A DNA stretch of 20,258 nt from an uncultured Sinobacteraceae bacterium (GCA_937902995.1 CALEKY010000072.1:1-20258), one strand, 5' to 3'; shown: positions 6,929-13,871, counted from the first letter of the stretch. Notes: a model not told the origin generated them from the sequence alone. Numbers and translations: made by a program.

Positions 6929-7807
6929 ATGAGCCCAGTTGGCAAGAAATGGCCGGTTATCACCAGGCGCGCGATGCTCTCGATCGCAGCCACGCTATGC
7001 GTCGCCTTTTCAACATCCGAAGCCGCGAAGAGCGAAGAAGCGCCCAAGCAGACCTATCGCTATTTCGTCTTTAGCAACCCGACCGCCGGCCAGGAGGAAG
7101 AGTACAACCGCTGGTACGAACACCAGCACATCGGCGACGTTCTTTCCGCGAAGGACTTCGTTGAGGCTAGACGCTACATTTACGCGGAAGATCAGCTGTT
7201 CGTGCGCCCCGACATTCCGCAGATGCCGCGCTATCTCGTCGTGTACACGATCGTGACCGATGACATCGACGCCGTCATGGAAGACGTCGCTGAGCGCATT
7301 CGCACCGGAAAGACGGTTCCCTCCCCGTCTTACGATCGCTCGACGTCGCAAAGCATGCTCTATCGCGACACGCCCCACGCGTTCGTCAATCCGTCCCCGG
7401 TCGATCCGGCACCGGCGTCAGCGGGCTCGCAGAAACAGGACTATCTCCATTTCGTGTTCACGGCAGCCGTCCCCGGCCGCGAAGCGGAATTCGACGACTG
7501 GTACGTGACCAAACACCTCCACGAAGCCGGCAGCAGCCCCGGTTTCTATGCCAGTCGGCGTCTCGAACTGGCGCGACCGAGCCGAGCAAACCCGCCGCCG
7601 ACGCGCTACGTCGCCACTTTCGAAGCGCGAACCGCAGATTTCAAAGTCGTGATCGACGAATACAAGCGGCGCTCGCCCCAGCGGTCGCATACCGACAGTC
7701 TCGAACGCAACCTGACGCGCGGCTATACGTACCGCGCAATCGGGCCGGTCGTGACCCGCGACGAAGTGCTCGCATTGCGTGAGGCCGCTGCGAAAGAGGC
7801 TCGGTGA
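6929..7807 (+). CDS. exported tandem ferredoxin-like (EthD/dabb-type) protein
   Basis: A 292-residue protein. The N-terminus has ITRRAMLSIAATLCVAF (about 11-27), a Tat-like twin-arginine signal. The mature part contains two homologous domains: YRYFVFSNPTAGQEEEYNRW then YEHQHIGDVL and EARRY, and YLHFVFTAAVPGREAEFDDW then YVTKHLHEAG and ASRRL. The WY, His and late Arg-Arg pattern is that of EthD/dabb-type alpha+beta barrels, small dimeric folds found in degradation and polyketide enzymes; here the dimer appears fused in one chain. The catalytic role is unknown. ATG 6929 was chosen because GGGGGAGGATCC gives a strong ribosome-binding site directly before it; the frame remains open upstream to 6875, but that region is not signal-peptide-like. 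The stop overlaps the esterase GTG start by 4 bp (GTGA). Confidence 0.75.
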   Translation: MSPVGKKWPVITRRAMLSIAATLCVAFSTSEAAKSEEAPKQTYRYFVFSNPTAGQEEEYNRWYEHQHIGDVLSAKDFVEARRYIYAEDQLFVRPDIPQMPRYLVVYTIVTDDIDAVMEDVAERIRTGKTVPSPSYDRSTSQSMLYRDTPHAFVNPSPVDPAPASAGSQKQDYLHFVFTAAVPGREAEFDDWYVTKHLHEAGSSPGFYASRRLELARPSRANPPPTRYVATFEARTADFKVVIDEYKRRSPQRSHTDSLERNLTRGYTYRAIGPVVTRDEVLALREAAAKEAR

Positions 7808-9360
7808 TCGTGTCACGCCATCGGCGATTGCGGCGTTTGTCGCAGGGTCTGACGCTGTCGCTGGCTCTTGGCCTAGCGGCAGCGTCGAATGCGGCTCCTC
7901 GCGTCACAGTAGAAAGCGGCATCGTGGCCGGGACCGAGCAAGACGGAATCCGCACCTTTCTCGGCATTCCGTACGCCGCTCCGCCGGTGGGCAAATTGCG
8001 GTGGAAGCCCCCCCAGCCCGCCCGCCGGTGGAAAGGCGTTCTCCAGGCCACGGTGTTTCGTCCTGCCTGCGCTCAGAACGGCGGGTTCGGCGTCTTCGCA
8101 TCTCGCAGCGAGAACGAAGACTGCCTGACGCTCAATGTCTTCGCGCCACGCGAGGATCGAGGCTCCCCGCGCCCCGTAATGGTCTGGATACACGGCGGCG
8201 CACACTATTCGGGCAACGCCGCCGACTACGACGGATCGGCACTCGCACGCGATGAAGACGTGGTCGTAGTCACCATCAATTACCGGCTCGGAATATTTGG
8301 TTTCTTCTTTCACCCGTCCTTGGAGGCGGAACATTCTGAGGGCGGAAACTACGGGCTTCTCGACCAACGCTTCGCGCTCGAGTGGATTCAGCGAAATATC
8401 CGCGCCTTCGGTGGAGATCCGAACAACGTGACCGTTTTCGGCCAGTCGGCAGGAGGATCAAGCATTTTGGCCGCTCTCGCGGCTCCAAGCTTCAAGAATC
8501 TCTTCCACCGCGCCGCGATACAAAGCGGAGGCAGACTGATCACGACGCCGCTTGCGAATGCCCAAGCCAAGGCCCTGGAATTCTCCGCCAAGGTTGGCTG
8601 TCCGGGCAGCGACGTCGCGTGCCTTCGCAAGCTGCCGGCGACTCGAATCCTGGAAGCCCAAACGCCCTATCTCAGCGGCGTCACGCTGGACGGCCGGTTG
8701 CTGACGAAGCCGATCGGTATCGCTCTGGAAGAGGGGACGTTCAACCGCGTACCCCTGATCGTCGGTATCACGAAAGACGAGCAGGCATTCAGTCTGGCCG
8801 CACGCGAGCTCGAGAAGGGACCGCAGACGTCGGAGGGCTATCGAGAAGACGTGGAGGCCTACTACGGACGCGAGCACGCTGCTGCGATCCTGCAGGCCTA
8901 TCCCGTCGGCTTTCTGAGCCCGAGCGAAGCTGAGATACGCGCGTGGCATGGCTCTCGGGCATGCATTGCGCGGTGGATCGGCAACGCCGTTTCCAAATGG
9001 ACCCCGACCTTCGTCTATGAATTCACGGACGATACGGCGCCGTCGTACTTTCCGCCGATGTCGTTCGACATGGGCGCTTACCATACGGCCGAGCTTCAAT
9101 ACCTCTTCCCGCTCTACCGCGGCAGCACCGGCATCGCCAAGCCGTTGAACGCCGCGCAAAGCGCATTGGCACAGACAATGCGCAAGTATTGGGGCAACTT
9201 CGCACGCACAGGGAATCCCAACTCAGCATCGGTCCACGAGTGGCCTGCATACTCGGAAACCGACACAGTGCTCGGCATCGGTCTGGAGACTTCCGCCATT
9301 CCGCACTACGGCGCGTTACGAAACTGCTATTTCTGGGATCGCATCCACAAGTACCGGTGA
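7804..9360 (+). CDS. secreted type-B carboxylesterase
   Basis: A 518-residue alpha/beta-hydrolase of the carboxylesterase type-B (para-nitrobenzyl esterase) family, which cleaves carboxylic esters. A basic N-terminus and hydrophobic stretch (LTLSLALGLAAASNA, 17-31) form a signal peptide, so it should act in the periplasm or outside. Family marks: FLGIPYAAPPVGKLRW (52-67), EDCLTLNVFAP (105-115), the oxyanion motif HGGAHYSG (130-137), nucleophile elbow GQSAGG with Ser215, Glu326 in GITKDE, and His427 in GAYHTAELQYLF. The catalytic triad Ser-Glu-His is therefore intact. It starts with GTG 7804, overlapping the previous stop; GTG 7810 is possible and has wider spacing from the AGAGG site at 7795-7799. 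Pairing with a TonB receptor suggests it hydrolyses an imported ester or lactone; the substrate is not known. Confidence 0.95.
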   Translation: MIVSRHRRLRRLSQGLTLSLALGLAAASNAAPRVTVESGIVAGTEQDGIRTFLGIPYAAPPVGKLRWKPPQPARRWKGVLQATVFRPACAQNGGFGVFASRSENEDCLTLNVFAPREDRGSPRPVMVWIHGGAHYSGNAADYDGSALARDEDVVVVTINYRLGIFGFFFHPSLEAEHSEGGNYGLLDQRFALEWIQRNIRAFGGDPNNVTVFGQSAGGSSILAALAAPSFKNLFHRAAIQSGGRLITTPLANAQAKALEFSAKVGCPGSDVACLRKLPATRILEAQTPYLSGVTLDGRLLTKPIGIALEEGTFNRVPLIVGITKDEQAFSLAARELEKGPQTSEGYREDVEAYYGREHAAAILQAYPVGFLSPSEAEIRAWHGSRACIARWIGNAVSKWTPTFVYEFTDDTAPSYFPPMSFDMGAYHTAELQYLFPLYRGSTGIAKPLNAAQSALAQTMRKYWGNFARTGNPNSASVHEWPAYSETDTVLGIGLETSAIPHYGALRNCYFWDRIHKYR

Positions 9361-9394
9361 CCGATCTGCCCCCCAGCAGCAACTCAGGTCGGAC

Positions 9395-9426
9395 AAACAA
9401 AAGAGGCCTATTCGGCTTTTTTGTTT
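9395..9426 (+). terminator. Rho-independent terminator after the esterase
   Basis: The arm AAACAAAAGAGGCC, loop TATTC and arm GGCTTTTTTGTTT pair along most of their length, and the 3' arm itself is the U-rich tract. It lies 35 bp past the esterase stop. Read on the minus strand it is also followed by a T-rich run, so it may insulate the tRNA-Ser transcript from the esterase gene. Confidence 0.8.
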
Positions 9427-9502
9427 GCTAGGGGGAACGTCTGGGATTTGCTCAGCCCTCCACTGACCTCAACTAGCGTGCGCAAGAATCCGTCTGCGCC
9501 TC

Positions 9503-9542
9503 CGCTTCCCTCCTTCCCTCCTTCCCTCCTTCCCTCATTCCC
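9503..9542. repeat. octamer repeat tract (TCCTTCCC units)
   Basis: Five units share TCCC at 9507, 9515, 9523, 9531 and 9539, an exact 8-bp period. The three central units are identical (TCCTTCCC) and the outer ones differ by one or two bases (CGCTTCCC, TCATTCCC). The tract begins 7 bp beyond the 3' end of tRNA-Ser in its direction of transcription. It shares period and anchor with the tract at 1463-1494. Confidence 0.85.
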
Positions 9543-9548
9543 TTAACT

Positions 9549-9638
9549 TGGCGGAGAGGGTGGGATTCGAACCCACGATCCTCTTGCGAGGATGCCGGTT
9601 TTCAAGACCGGTGCAATCAACCGCTCTGCCACCTCTCC
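9549..9638 (-). tRNA. tRNA-Ser(TGA)
   Basis: A complete 90-nt class II tRNA on the minus strand with encoded CCA. The acceptor strands GGAGAGG and CCTCTCC pair perfectly. The anticodon stem CCGGT/ACCGG encloses CTTGAAA, giving TGA, which reads UCA and related serine codons. The long variable arm TCCTC-GCAA-GAGGA is the serine hallmark, and the T loop sits in GGGTTCGAATCCC. The 5' half plus a few upstream bases is duplicated at 9777-9821. Confidence 0.97.
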
Positions 9639-9656
9639 GACTCTTTCGAAACGGGC

Positions 9657-9776
9657 ACCGGTCTTTCAAACCGGTCCCCGGTTTATGTTTCCGGGCCTCC
9701 ATGCCCTTCACCCCCGCTGGGCCGATCGCGCGAGCCTGTCGCGCAATCGTCCGAAATCGCTGTCCATGCGATTTCG
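9657..9776 (-). other. run of four hairpins between tRNA-Ser and its partial copy
   Basis: Four inverted repeats follow each other: ACCGGT/ACCGGT with a 7-nt loop (9657-9675); CCCGG/CCGGG with a 9-nt loop (9677-9695); GATCGCGCGA/TCGCGCAATC with a 5-nt loop and one wobble or mismatch (9724-9748); and CGAAATCGC/GCGATTTCG, a perfect 9-bp stem with a 7-nt loop (9752-9776). The last ends directly at the junction with the tRNA copy. The first resembles the anticodon arm of the adjacent tRNA-Ser (both contain ACCGGT, TTGAAA and ACCGG). No gene is visible. It may be structured leader RNA or recombination debris. Confidence 0.5.
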
Positions 9777-9815
9777 TCAAGACCGGTGCAATCAACCGCT
9801 CTGCCACCTCTCCGA
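9777..9815 (-). pseudogene. partial tRNA-Ser copy (5' half only)
   Basis: These 39 bases are identical to 9602-9640: the acceptor 5' strand, D arm and anticodon 5' half of tRNA-Ser(TGA) plus two 5' flanking bases. After one mismatch the next five bases (TCTTT) also match, so the copied unit reaches about 9821. In the tRNA sense the copy stops just after the anticodon TGA and runs into a hairpin. No matching acceptor 3' strand follows, so it cannot form a tRNA. It resembles an attachment-site remnant or an abortive duplication. Confidence 0.85.
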
Positions 9816-9821
9816 ATCTTT

Positions 9822-10067
9822 ATCCGACGGCCCGGGCCCGTGTCGTCCCGATTTATGGGCAACAGCCGTGACGGGGCGCGCATTGTCGCGGTTCCGCAGG
9901 GCCGGAACAAGCCGCAAGGCATTGAAACTGCTGGGTCATTCACGAAGCGCAGCTCGGGCTATGCGGGACGCCCTCGCTTGGTAGAATGGCCCTGCGCTCC
10001 GTGCGGGGAGATCCTTCCGACCCGGCAGCGCGATCGAGAGTTCGAATCCGACTATCGGAGGAATTTA
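9822..10067 (+). promoter_or_regulatory. leader region of the YccA-family gene with candidate extended -10 promoter
   Basis: This 246-bp gap contains TGGTAGAAT at 9979-9987, an extended -10 box (TGn then TAGAAT, 5 of 6). No convincing -35 lies upstream, which extended -10 promoters tolerate. The leader would be about 75 nt and ends in a strong ribosome-binding site (CGGAGGA, 10056-10062) before ATG 10068. A T-loop-like GTTCGAATCC at 10040-10049 is not part of a foldable tRNA. Nothing else was recognised here. Confidence 0.4.
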
Positions 10068-10739
10068 ATGGACCGTTATCCCAGCACCGTCGTCAGCAGC
10101 CAAGCGAGAGCGTCCGCGTTCGCGACCAATAAAGTCCTGCGCAACACGTATCTCTTGCTCGGCGCAACGCTCGGCTTCAGCGCGCTCATGGCCGGTGTGG
10201 CCATGGCGATCAACATGCGGCCGCTCGGTCTGGTGACGCTTCTCGTCTACTTCGGGCTGTTGTTCGCGGTGACCAAGACTCAGAACAGCGCCTGGGGCAT
10301 TCTGTGGACGTTCGCGCTGACGGGATTCCTCGGGTTCACGCTCGGACCCATCCTGAATCTCTACCTGACGATGCTGCCGAACGGCTCGCAGATCGTCATG
10401 ACGGCGCTGGGAACGACTGCAGTCGCGTTCCTCGGTCTATCCGCCTTCGCAGTCTCGTCGAAACGGGACTTCAGCTTCATGGGCGGCTTCCTCGCGATCG
10501 GCGCGATCGGCGCCTTCGTGCTCGGTCTCGTCGCCTATTTCTTCAACATGCCGACTCTGTCGCTCGTCGTGTCGGGTCTGTTCCTGATCGTGAGCGGCGG
10601 CTTGATGCTCTGGCAAACGAGCGAAATCGTTCGCGGCGGAGAGACGAACTACATTCGGGCGACAGTGACGCTGTATGTCAGCATCTACAACATGTTCTTG
10701 AGCCTGCTGCACCTGCTCGGCATGTCGTCGGACGACTGA
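10068..10739 (+). CDS. Bax-inhibitor-1 / YccA-family inner-membrane protein
   Basis: A 223-residue integral membrane protein with about seven hydrophobic segments. The hallmark pattern is visible: VLRNTYLLLGATLGFSALMA, TLGPILNLYL, LGTTAVAFLGLSAFA, KRDFSFMGGFL, and the final VTLYVSIYNMFLSLLHLLG. Escherichia coli YccA binds the FtsH protease and modulates its action on SecY; other relatives are proposed proton-linked calcium-leak channels. Which role applies here cannot be told. ATG 10068 is supported by the CGGAGGA site 5 bp before it; the upstream open frame runs through the tRNA copy and is not coding. The gene stands alone, bounded by its own promoter region and the terminator at 10764. Confidence 0.9.
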   Translation: MDRYPSTVVSSQARASAFATNKVLRNTYLLLGATLGFSALMAGVAMAINMRPLGLVTLLVYFGLLFAVTKTQNSAWGILWTFALTGFLGFTLGPILNLYLTMLPNGSQIVMTALGTTAVAFLGLSAFAVSSKRDFSFMGGFLAIGAIGAFVLGLVAYFFNMPTLSLVVSGLFLIVSGGLMLWQTSEIVRGGETNYIRATVTLYVSIYNMFLSLLHLLGMSSDD

Positions 10740-10763
10740 CAGATGCCGATTGCCGGCTATCAA

Positions 10764-10792
10764 GGGCGCTGCACCGAGTGCAGCGCCCTTTT
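10764..10792 (+). terminator. Rho-independent terminator between yccA-like gene and serS
   Basis: A perfect 11-bp GC-rich stem, GGGCGCTGCAC and GTGCAGCGCCC, with loop CGA, followed by TTTT. It lies 24 bp past the YccA-family stop and 11 bp from the convergent serS stop. It is strong on the plus strand. On the minus strand the stem is followed by TTGA only, so it may terminate serS less efficiently. Confidence 0.88.
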
Positions 10793-10803
10793 CGTTTCTG
10801 CAT

Positions 10804-12084
10804 TCAGACCGGCGTGATGACTTCCAAACCGCCCATGTACGGGCGCAAGACTTCGGGCACGACGACGCTGCCGTCGGCTTGCTGATAGTTCTCGAGCACC
10901 GCAACGAGCGCACGACCTGCCGCGACGCCCGAGCCATTCAATGTGTGCAGTGGCTCGGGCTTACCGGTCTCGGGATTGCGCCAACGCGCTTGCATGCGCC
11001 GCGCTTGGAACGCCTCGAAATTCGAGCAGGACGAAATCTCCCGATACGCCTGCTGTCCGGGAAGCCATACTTCTAGATCGTAAGTCTTTGCCGAACCGAA
11101 GCCCGTATCGCCTGCACACAACAAGACCACGCGGTACGGCAGCTTCAAGCGCTTGAGGACTTCCTCGGCGTTACGCGTCAGCGTCTCGTGCTCGGCATAC
11201 GAATCCTTCGGCGTCGAGAAATGCACGAGCTCGACTTTCTCGAACTGATGCTGGCGGATCATGCCGCGCGTGTCCTTGCCGTAGCTGCCCGCCTCCGAGC
11301 GGAAGCATGGCGTGTGCGCACACAGACGCAGCGGCAATGCGCTCGCGTCGACGATCGTCTCGCGCAGCAGATTCGTAACCGGAACCTCCGCCGTCGGAAT
11401 CAGATAGAAGCCTGGATCGCCTTTCGTCGCAAACAGATCGGCTTCGAACTTGGGCAGCTGCCCTGTGCCGAGCATCGACTGCGCGTTGACCAGATACGGA
11501 ACGTACGTTTCGCGATATCCGTGCTCACCCGTGTGCAGATCCAACATGAACTGGATCAATGCGCGCTGCAGACGGGCGACCGCACCCGACAGCACCGTGA
11601 AACGCGCGCCGGCAATTTTTCCGGCCGCAGCAAAATCCATCAGGCCGAGCTTCTCGCCGATCTCGACGTGATCACGCACTTTGAAATCGAACGTACGCGG
11701 TTCGCCCCAACGCCGCACTTCCACATTCGACGTTTCGTCGCGACCATCGGGCACGCTCTCGTGCAGCAGATTCGGCAACCCGAGCGAGAGCGCATCGAGT
11801 TCGCGTTGAACCGCGCTCAATTCGGCTTCCGCCTGCTCCAGCTCTTTACCGAGGGCTTCTCCACGCTGCAGGAGCGGCGCAATGTCCTGACCTTGTGCTT
11901 TGGCTTTTCCCACCGCCTTTGCATTCACATTGCGCTCGTTGCGCAGCTCGTCGGCACGGACTTGCCATTTCTTCCGCGACTCTTCCAGCTCCGACAGACG
12001 CGCCACGTCGAGCACGAAACCTCGGCGGCCGAGGTTGGCGGCGACAGCAGCAGGGTCGGTGCGAAGCAATCTTGGGTCGAGCAT
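10804..12084 (-). CDS. serS: seryl-tRNA synthetase
   Basis: A 426-residue class II aminoacyl-tRNA synthetase that charges tRNA-Ser in the cytoplasm. The N-terminal helical arm (about 28-100, rich in Glu, Lys and Arg heptads) is the antiparallel coiled coil that contacts the long variable arm of tRNA-Ser. The catalytic domain shows TAEVPVTN (231-238), motif 2 FRSEAGSYGKDTRGMIRQHQ (261-280), YREISSCSNFEAFQARR (347-363), and motif 3 in LNGSGVAAGRALVAVLENYQ (382-401). The length is standard. It is the last gene of the ftsK-lolA-vanZ-rarA-serS series, after an 81-bp gap from rarA, matching the E. coli order. No strong ribosome-binding site precedes ATG 12084; a heptamer tract fills the leader. Confidence 0.98.
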   Translation of the reverse strand: MLDPRLLRTDPAAVAANLGRRGFVLDVARLSELEESRKKWQVRADELRNERNVNAKAVGKAKAQGQDIAPLLQRGEALGKELEQAEAELSAVQRELDALSLGLPNLLHESVPDGRDETSNVEVRRWGEPRTFDFKVRDHVEIGEKLGLMDFAAAGKIAGARFTVLSGAVARLQRALIQFMLDLHTGEHGYRETYVPYLVNAQSMLGTGQLPKFEADLFATKGDPGFYLIPTAEVPVTNLLRETIVDASALPLRLCAHTPCFRSEAGSYGKDTRGMIRQHQFEKVELVHFSTPKDSYAEHETLTRNAEEVLKRLKLPYRVVLLCAGDTGFGSAKTYDLEVWLPGQQAYREISSCSNFEAFQARRMQARWRNPETGKPEPLHTLNGSGVAAGRALVAVLENYQQADGSVVVPEVLRPYMGGLEVITPV

Positions 12085-12097
12085 GGTGTCGGTTGAT

Positions 12098-12127
12098 GAG
12101 TGAGTGGTGAGTAGCGAATCGTGAGTA
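12098..12127. repeat. degenerate heptamer tract upstream of serS
   Basis: GAGT or GAAT recurs at 12102, 12109, 12116 and 12123, a 7-bp period (GAGTGGT, GAGTAGC, GAATCGT, GAGTAGA); an extra GAGT at 12098 lies off this register. The tract fills much of the 81-bp gap between rarA and serS. Its period and anchor differ from the octamer tracts at 1463 and 9503. Confidence 0.55.
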
Positions 12128-12165
12128 GAAACTAGCAGAGCCGCCTGCAGGATGCGAATCAGGCG

Positions 12166-13467
12166 CTACGACTTCGAGCGCCGCCGCTGCAATGCCTCGG
12201 CGATCTTTATTTCCAGTCCGCGAGGGACGGGGCGATAGTACTGACGGCTCTCCATCTCGTCTGGGAAGTACTTCTCCCCGGCGGCGTAGGCGTCGGGCTC
12301 GTCGTGCGCATAGCGGTAACCCTTGCCGTAGCCGAGCTCTTTCATGAGCCGCGTCGGGGCATTGCGCAAGCGTAGCGGCACTTCCAGCGAACCCAAGTTC
12401 TTCGCATCCTCCATGGCCTCGCCGTACGCGACGTACACGGCGTTGCTCTTCGCGGCGCATGCGAGAAACAGGACGGCCTGCGCGATCGCCAACTCCCCTT
12501 CCGGCGAGCCGAGCCGCTCGTAGACTTCTGCCGCTTCGAGCGCCATCGTCAGTCCGCGGGGATCGGCAAGACCGATGTCTTCGATCGCCATACGGATGAC
12601 GCGTCGGGCGATGTAGCGCGGATCGCAGCCGCCATCGAGCATGCGGCAGAGCCAATAAAGCGCCGCATCGGGATCGCTGCCGCGCACGGACTTGTGCAGC
12701 GCCGAGATCTGGTCGTAGAAGGCCTCGCCCTGTTTGTCGAAACGCCGCAGGCTGCCGGTCGCGACTTCTGCGGCGATCTCAGCCGTAATCGTCGGAGGCT
12801 GTGCATCCGCAGCGAGATCGATCGCAAGCTCGAGCATATTGAGCGCACGCCGCGCGTCGCCGTCCGCTGCACGTGCGATCAAGTCGAGCGCCGCCGGCTC
12901 GATATCGATGCGCGTTCCGTCGGCTGCTTTGCGCTCGAGCGCACGCTCGATCACCTGTTTGAGATCGGCCTCCGTGATCGACTTGAGCACGTAGACGCGC
13001 GCTCTGGAGAGCAACGCGTTGTTCAGCTCGAACGAGGGGTTCTCCGTCGTCGCGCCGATGAAGACGAGCGTGCCGTCCTCCACCCAAGGCAAGAACGCAT
13101 CCTGCTGCGCTTTGTTGAACCGGTGAACTTCGTCCAGGAACAGCACCGTCCGTCGCCCGGACTGCGCTCGCATCGATTGCGCCCGTTCCGCCGCCGCGCG
13201 GATGTCCTTCACGCCAGCCATCACAGCCGACAGCGCAATGAACTCGGCATCGCACGTCTGCGCAATCAAGCGTGCGAGCGTGGTTTTTCCGGTCCCGGGC
13301 GGTCCCCAGAGAATCATCGAATGCAAATGGCGCCCTTCGATCATGCGCCGCAACGGCTTGCCGGGACCGAGCAAGTGCGTCTGGCCGACGTAGTCCGCGA
13401 GCGATTGCGGCCGCATGCGGTCCGCGAGCGGACGCGCCTCGTCGGCTAAAGGAAGCTCGTCGCTCAC
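12166..13467 (-). CDS. rarA: replication-associated recombination protein A (RarA/MgsA)
   Basis: A 433-residue AAA+ ATPase of the RarA/MgsA/WRNIP1 family, which acts at stalled replication forks and helps maintain genome integrity. Seen in order: RMRPQSLADYVGQTHLLG (18-35), Walker A GPPGTGKT (55-62), Walker B LFLDEVHRFN (109-118), sensor 1 GATTENPSF (138-146), the arginine-finger region LLSRARVYVL (152-161), sensor 2 GDARRALNMLE (203-213), then the tetramerisation region with KSVRGSDPDAALYWLCRML and GSPEGELAIAQ. Start GTG 13467 was chosen because it overlaps the preceding VanZ-like stop by 4 bp (GTGA) and gives the usual family N-terminus; the frame is open to 13710, but that stretch lies within the VanZ-like gene. 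Conserved neighbour of lolA and serS in gammaproteobacteria. Confidence 0.97.
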   Translation of the reverse strand: MSDELPLADEARPLADRMRPQSLADYVGQTHLLGPGKPLRRMIEGRHLHSMILWGPPGTGKTTLARLIAQTCDAEFIALSAVMAGVKDIRAAAERAQSMRAQSGRRTVLFLDEVHRFNKAQQDAFLPWVEDGTLVFIGATTENPSFELNNALLSRARVYVLKSITEADLKQVIERALERKAADGTRIDIEPAALDLIARAADGDARRALNMLELAIDLAADAQPPTITAEIAAEVATGSLRRFDKQGEAFYDQISALHKSVRGSDPDAALYWLCRMLDGGCDPRYIARRVIRMAIEDIGLADPRGLTMALEAAEVYERLGSPEGELAIAQAVLFLACAAKSNAVYVAYGEAMEDAKNLGSLEVPLRLRNAPTRLMKELGYGKGYRYAHDEPDAYAAGEKYFPDEMESRQYYRPVPRGLEIKIAEALQRRRSKS

Positions 13468-13868
13468 TCGCGCACCTTGTTCTGGAGACGCTCCGCGAGG
13501 TTCTCGATCCGCTGCGCCCAGCCACCGAGTCCGGCGAGCGCCGCCGCGATGCCGATCGCAATGCCCACCGTATTTGCAATGACATCGCGAACGTCCATCT
13601 CTCGCCCGAAGGGCAAGAGCGCTTGCGCGATTTCGATGGCAACGCCGAGGGCGAACATGCCCAGCGCCACTCGCAGATACGAAGAGCGTGGATACATGCC
13701 CGTGAACCACAACGTCATCATCGCGTACGCCAGCGCATGCTCGACCTTGTCGCTAATTCCCACCTGCGGCAGCTTTTGACCCGGAATGAGGCTGACCACG
13801 ATTACGCTTACCACGAGCGCCCAGCCGAGACCCAGCCAGAACCAAGGATGTCGCAACAGCAACCGCAT
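13464..13868 (-). CDS. VanZ-like membrane protein
   Basis: A 134-residue membrane protein with four hydrophobic segments (about 9-29, 44-60, 66-84 and 97-114). Family features are DKVEHALAYAMM (40-51), GVAIEIAQALLPFGREMDVRD with an upstream glycine, and NTVGI. VanZ of enterococci gives low-level teicoplanin resistance by an unknown mechanism, and most chromosomal relatives have no defined role. A resistance function should not be assumed. It starts 3 bp after the lolA stop and overlaps rarA by 4 bp, so it is embedded in the same transcript. This gene is absent from the corresponding E. coli order, where rarA directly follows lolA. Confidence 0.85.
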   Translation of the reverse strand: MRLLLRHPWFWLGLGWALVVSVIVVSLIPGQKLPQVGISDKVEHALAYAMMTLWFTGMYPRSSYLRVALGMFALGVAIEIAQALLPFGREMDVRDVIANTVGIAIGIAAALAGLGGWAQRIENLAERLQNKVRE

Positions 13869-13871
13869 GAA

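Noticed and set aside
9503..9542. Octamer tract considered as a CRISPR-like array
   Set aside because: Units are 8 bp without spacers, and no cas gene is nearby.
9535..9807. Minus-strand frame containing RAVDCTG twice
   Set aside because: It is the translation of tRNA-Ser and its partial copy, not a protein.
10034..10056. T-loop-like GTTCGAATCC before the YccA-family gene
   Set aside because: The bases on either side do not form a T stem, and no acceptor, D or anticodon arm can be fitted.
11188..12096. 302-codon plus-strand frame antisense to serS
   Set aside because: No domain is visible and it is a shadow of the complete serS gene, whose class II motifs are all present.
13468..13710. N-terminal extension of rarA
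   Set aside because: The extra residues overlap the VanZ-like gene, are low-complexity Arg-rich, and the GTG at 13467 gives the normal family start.
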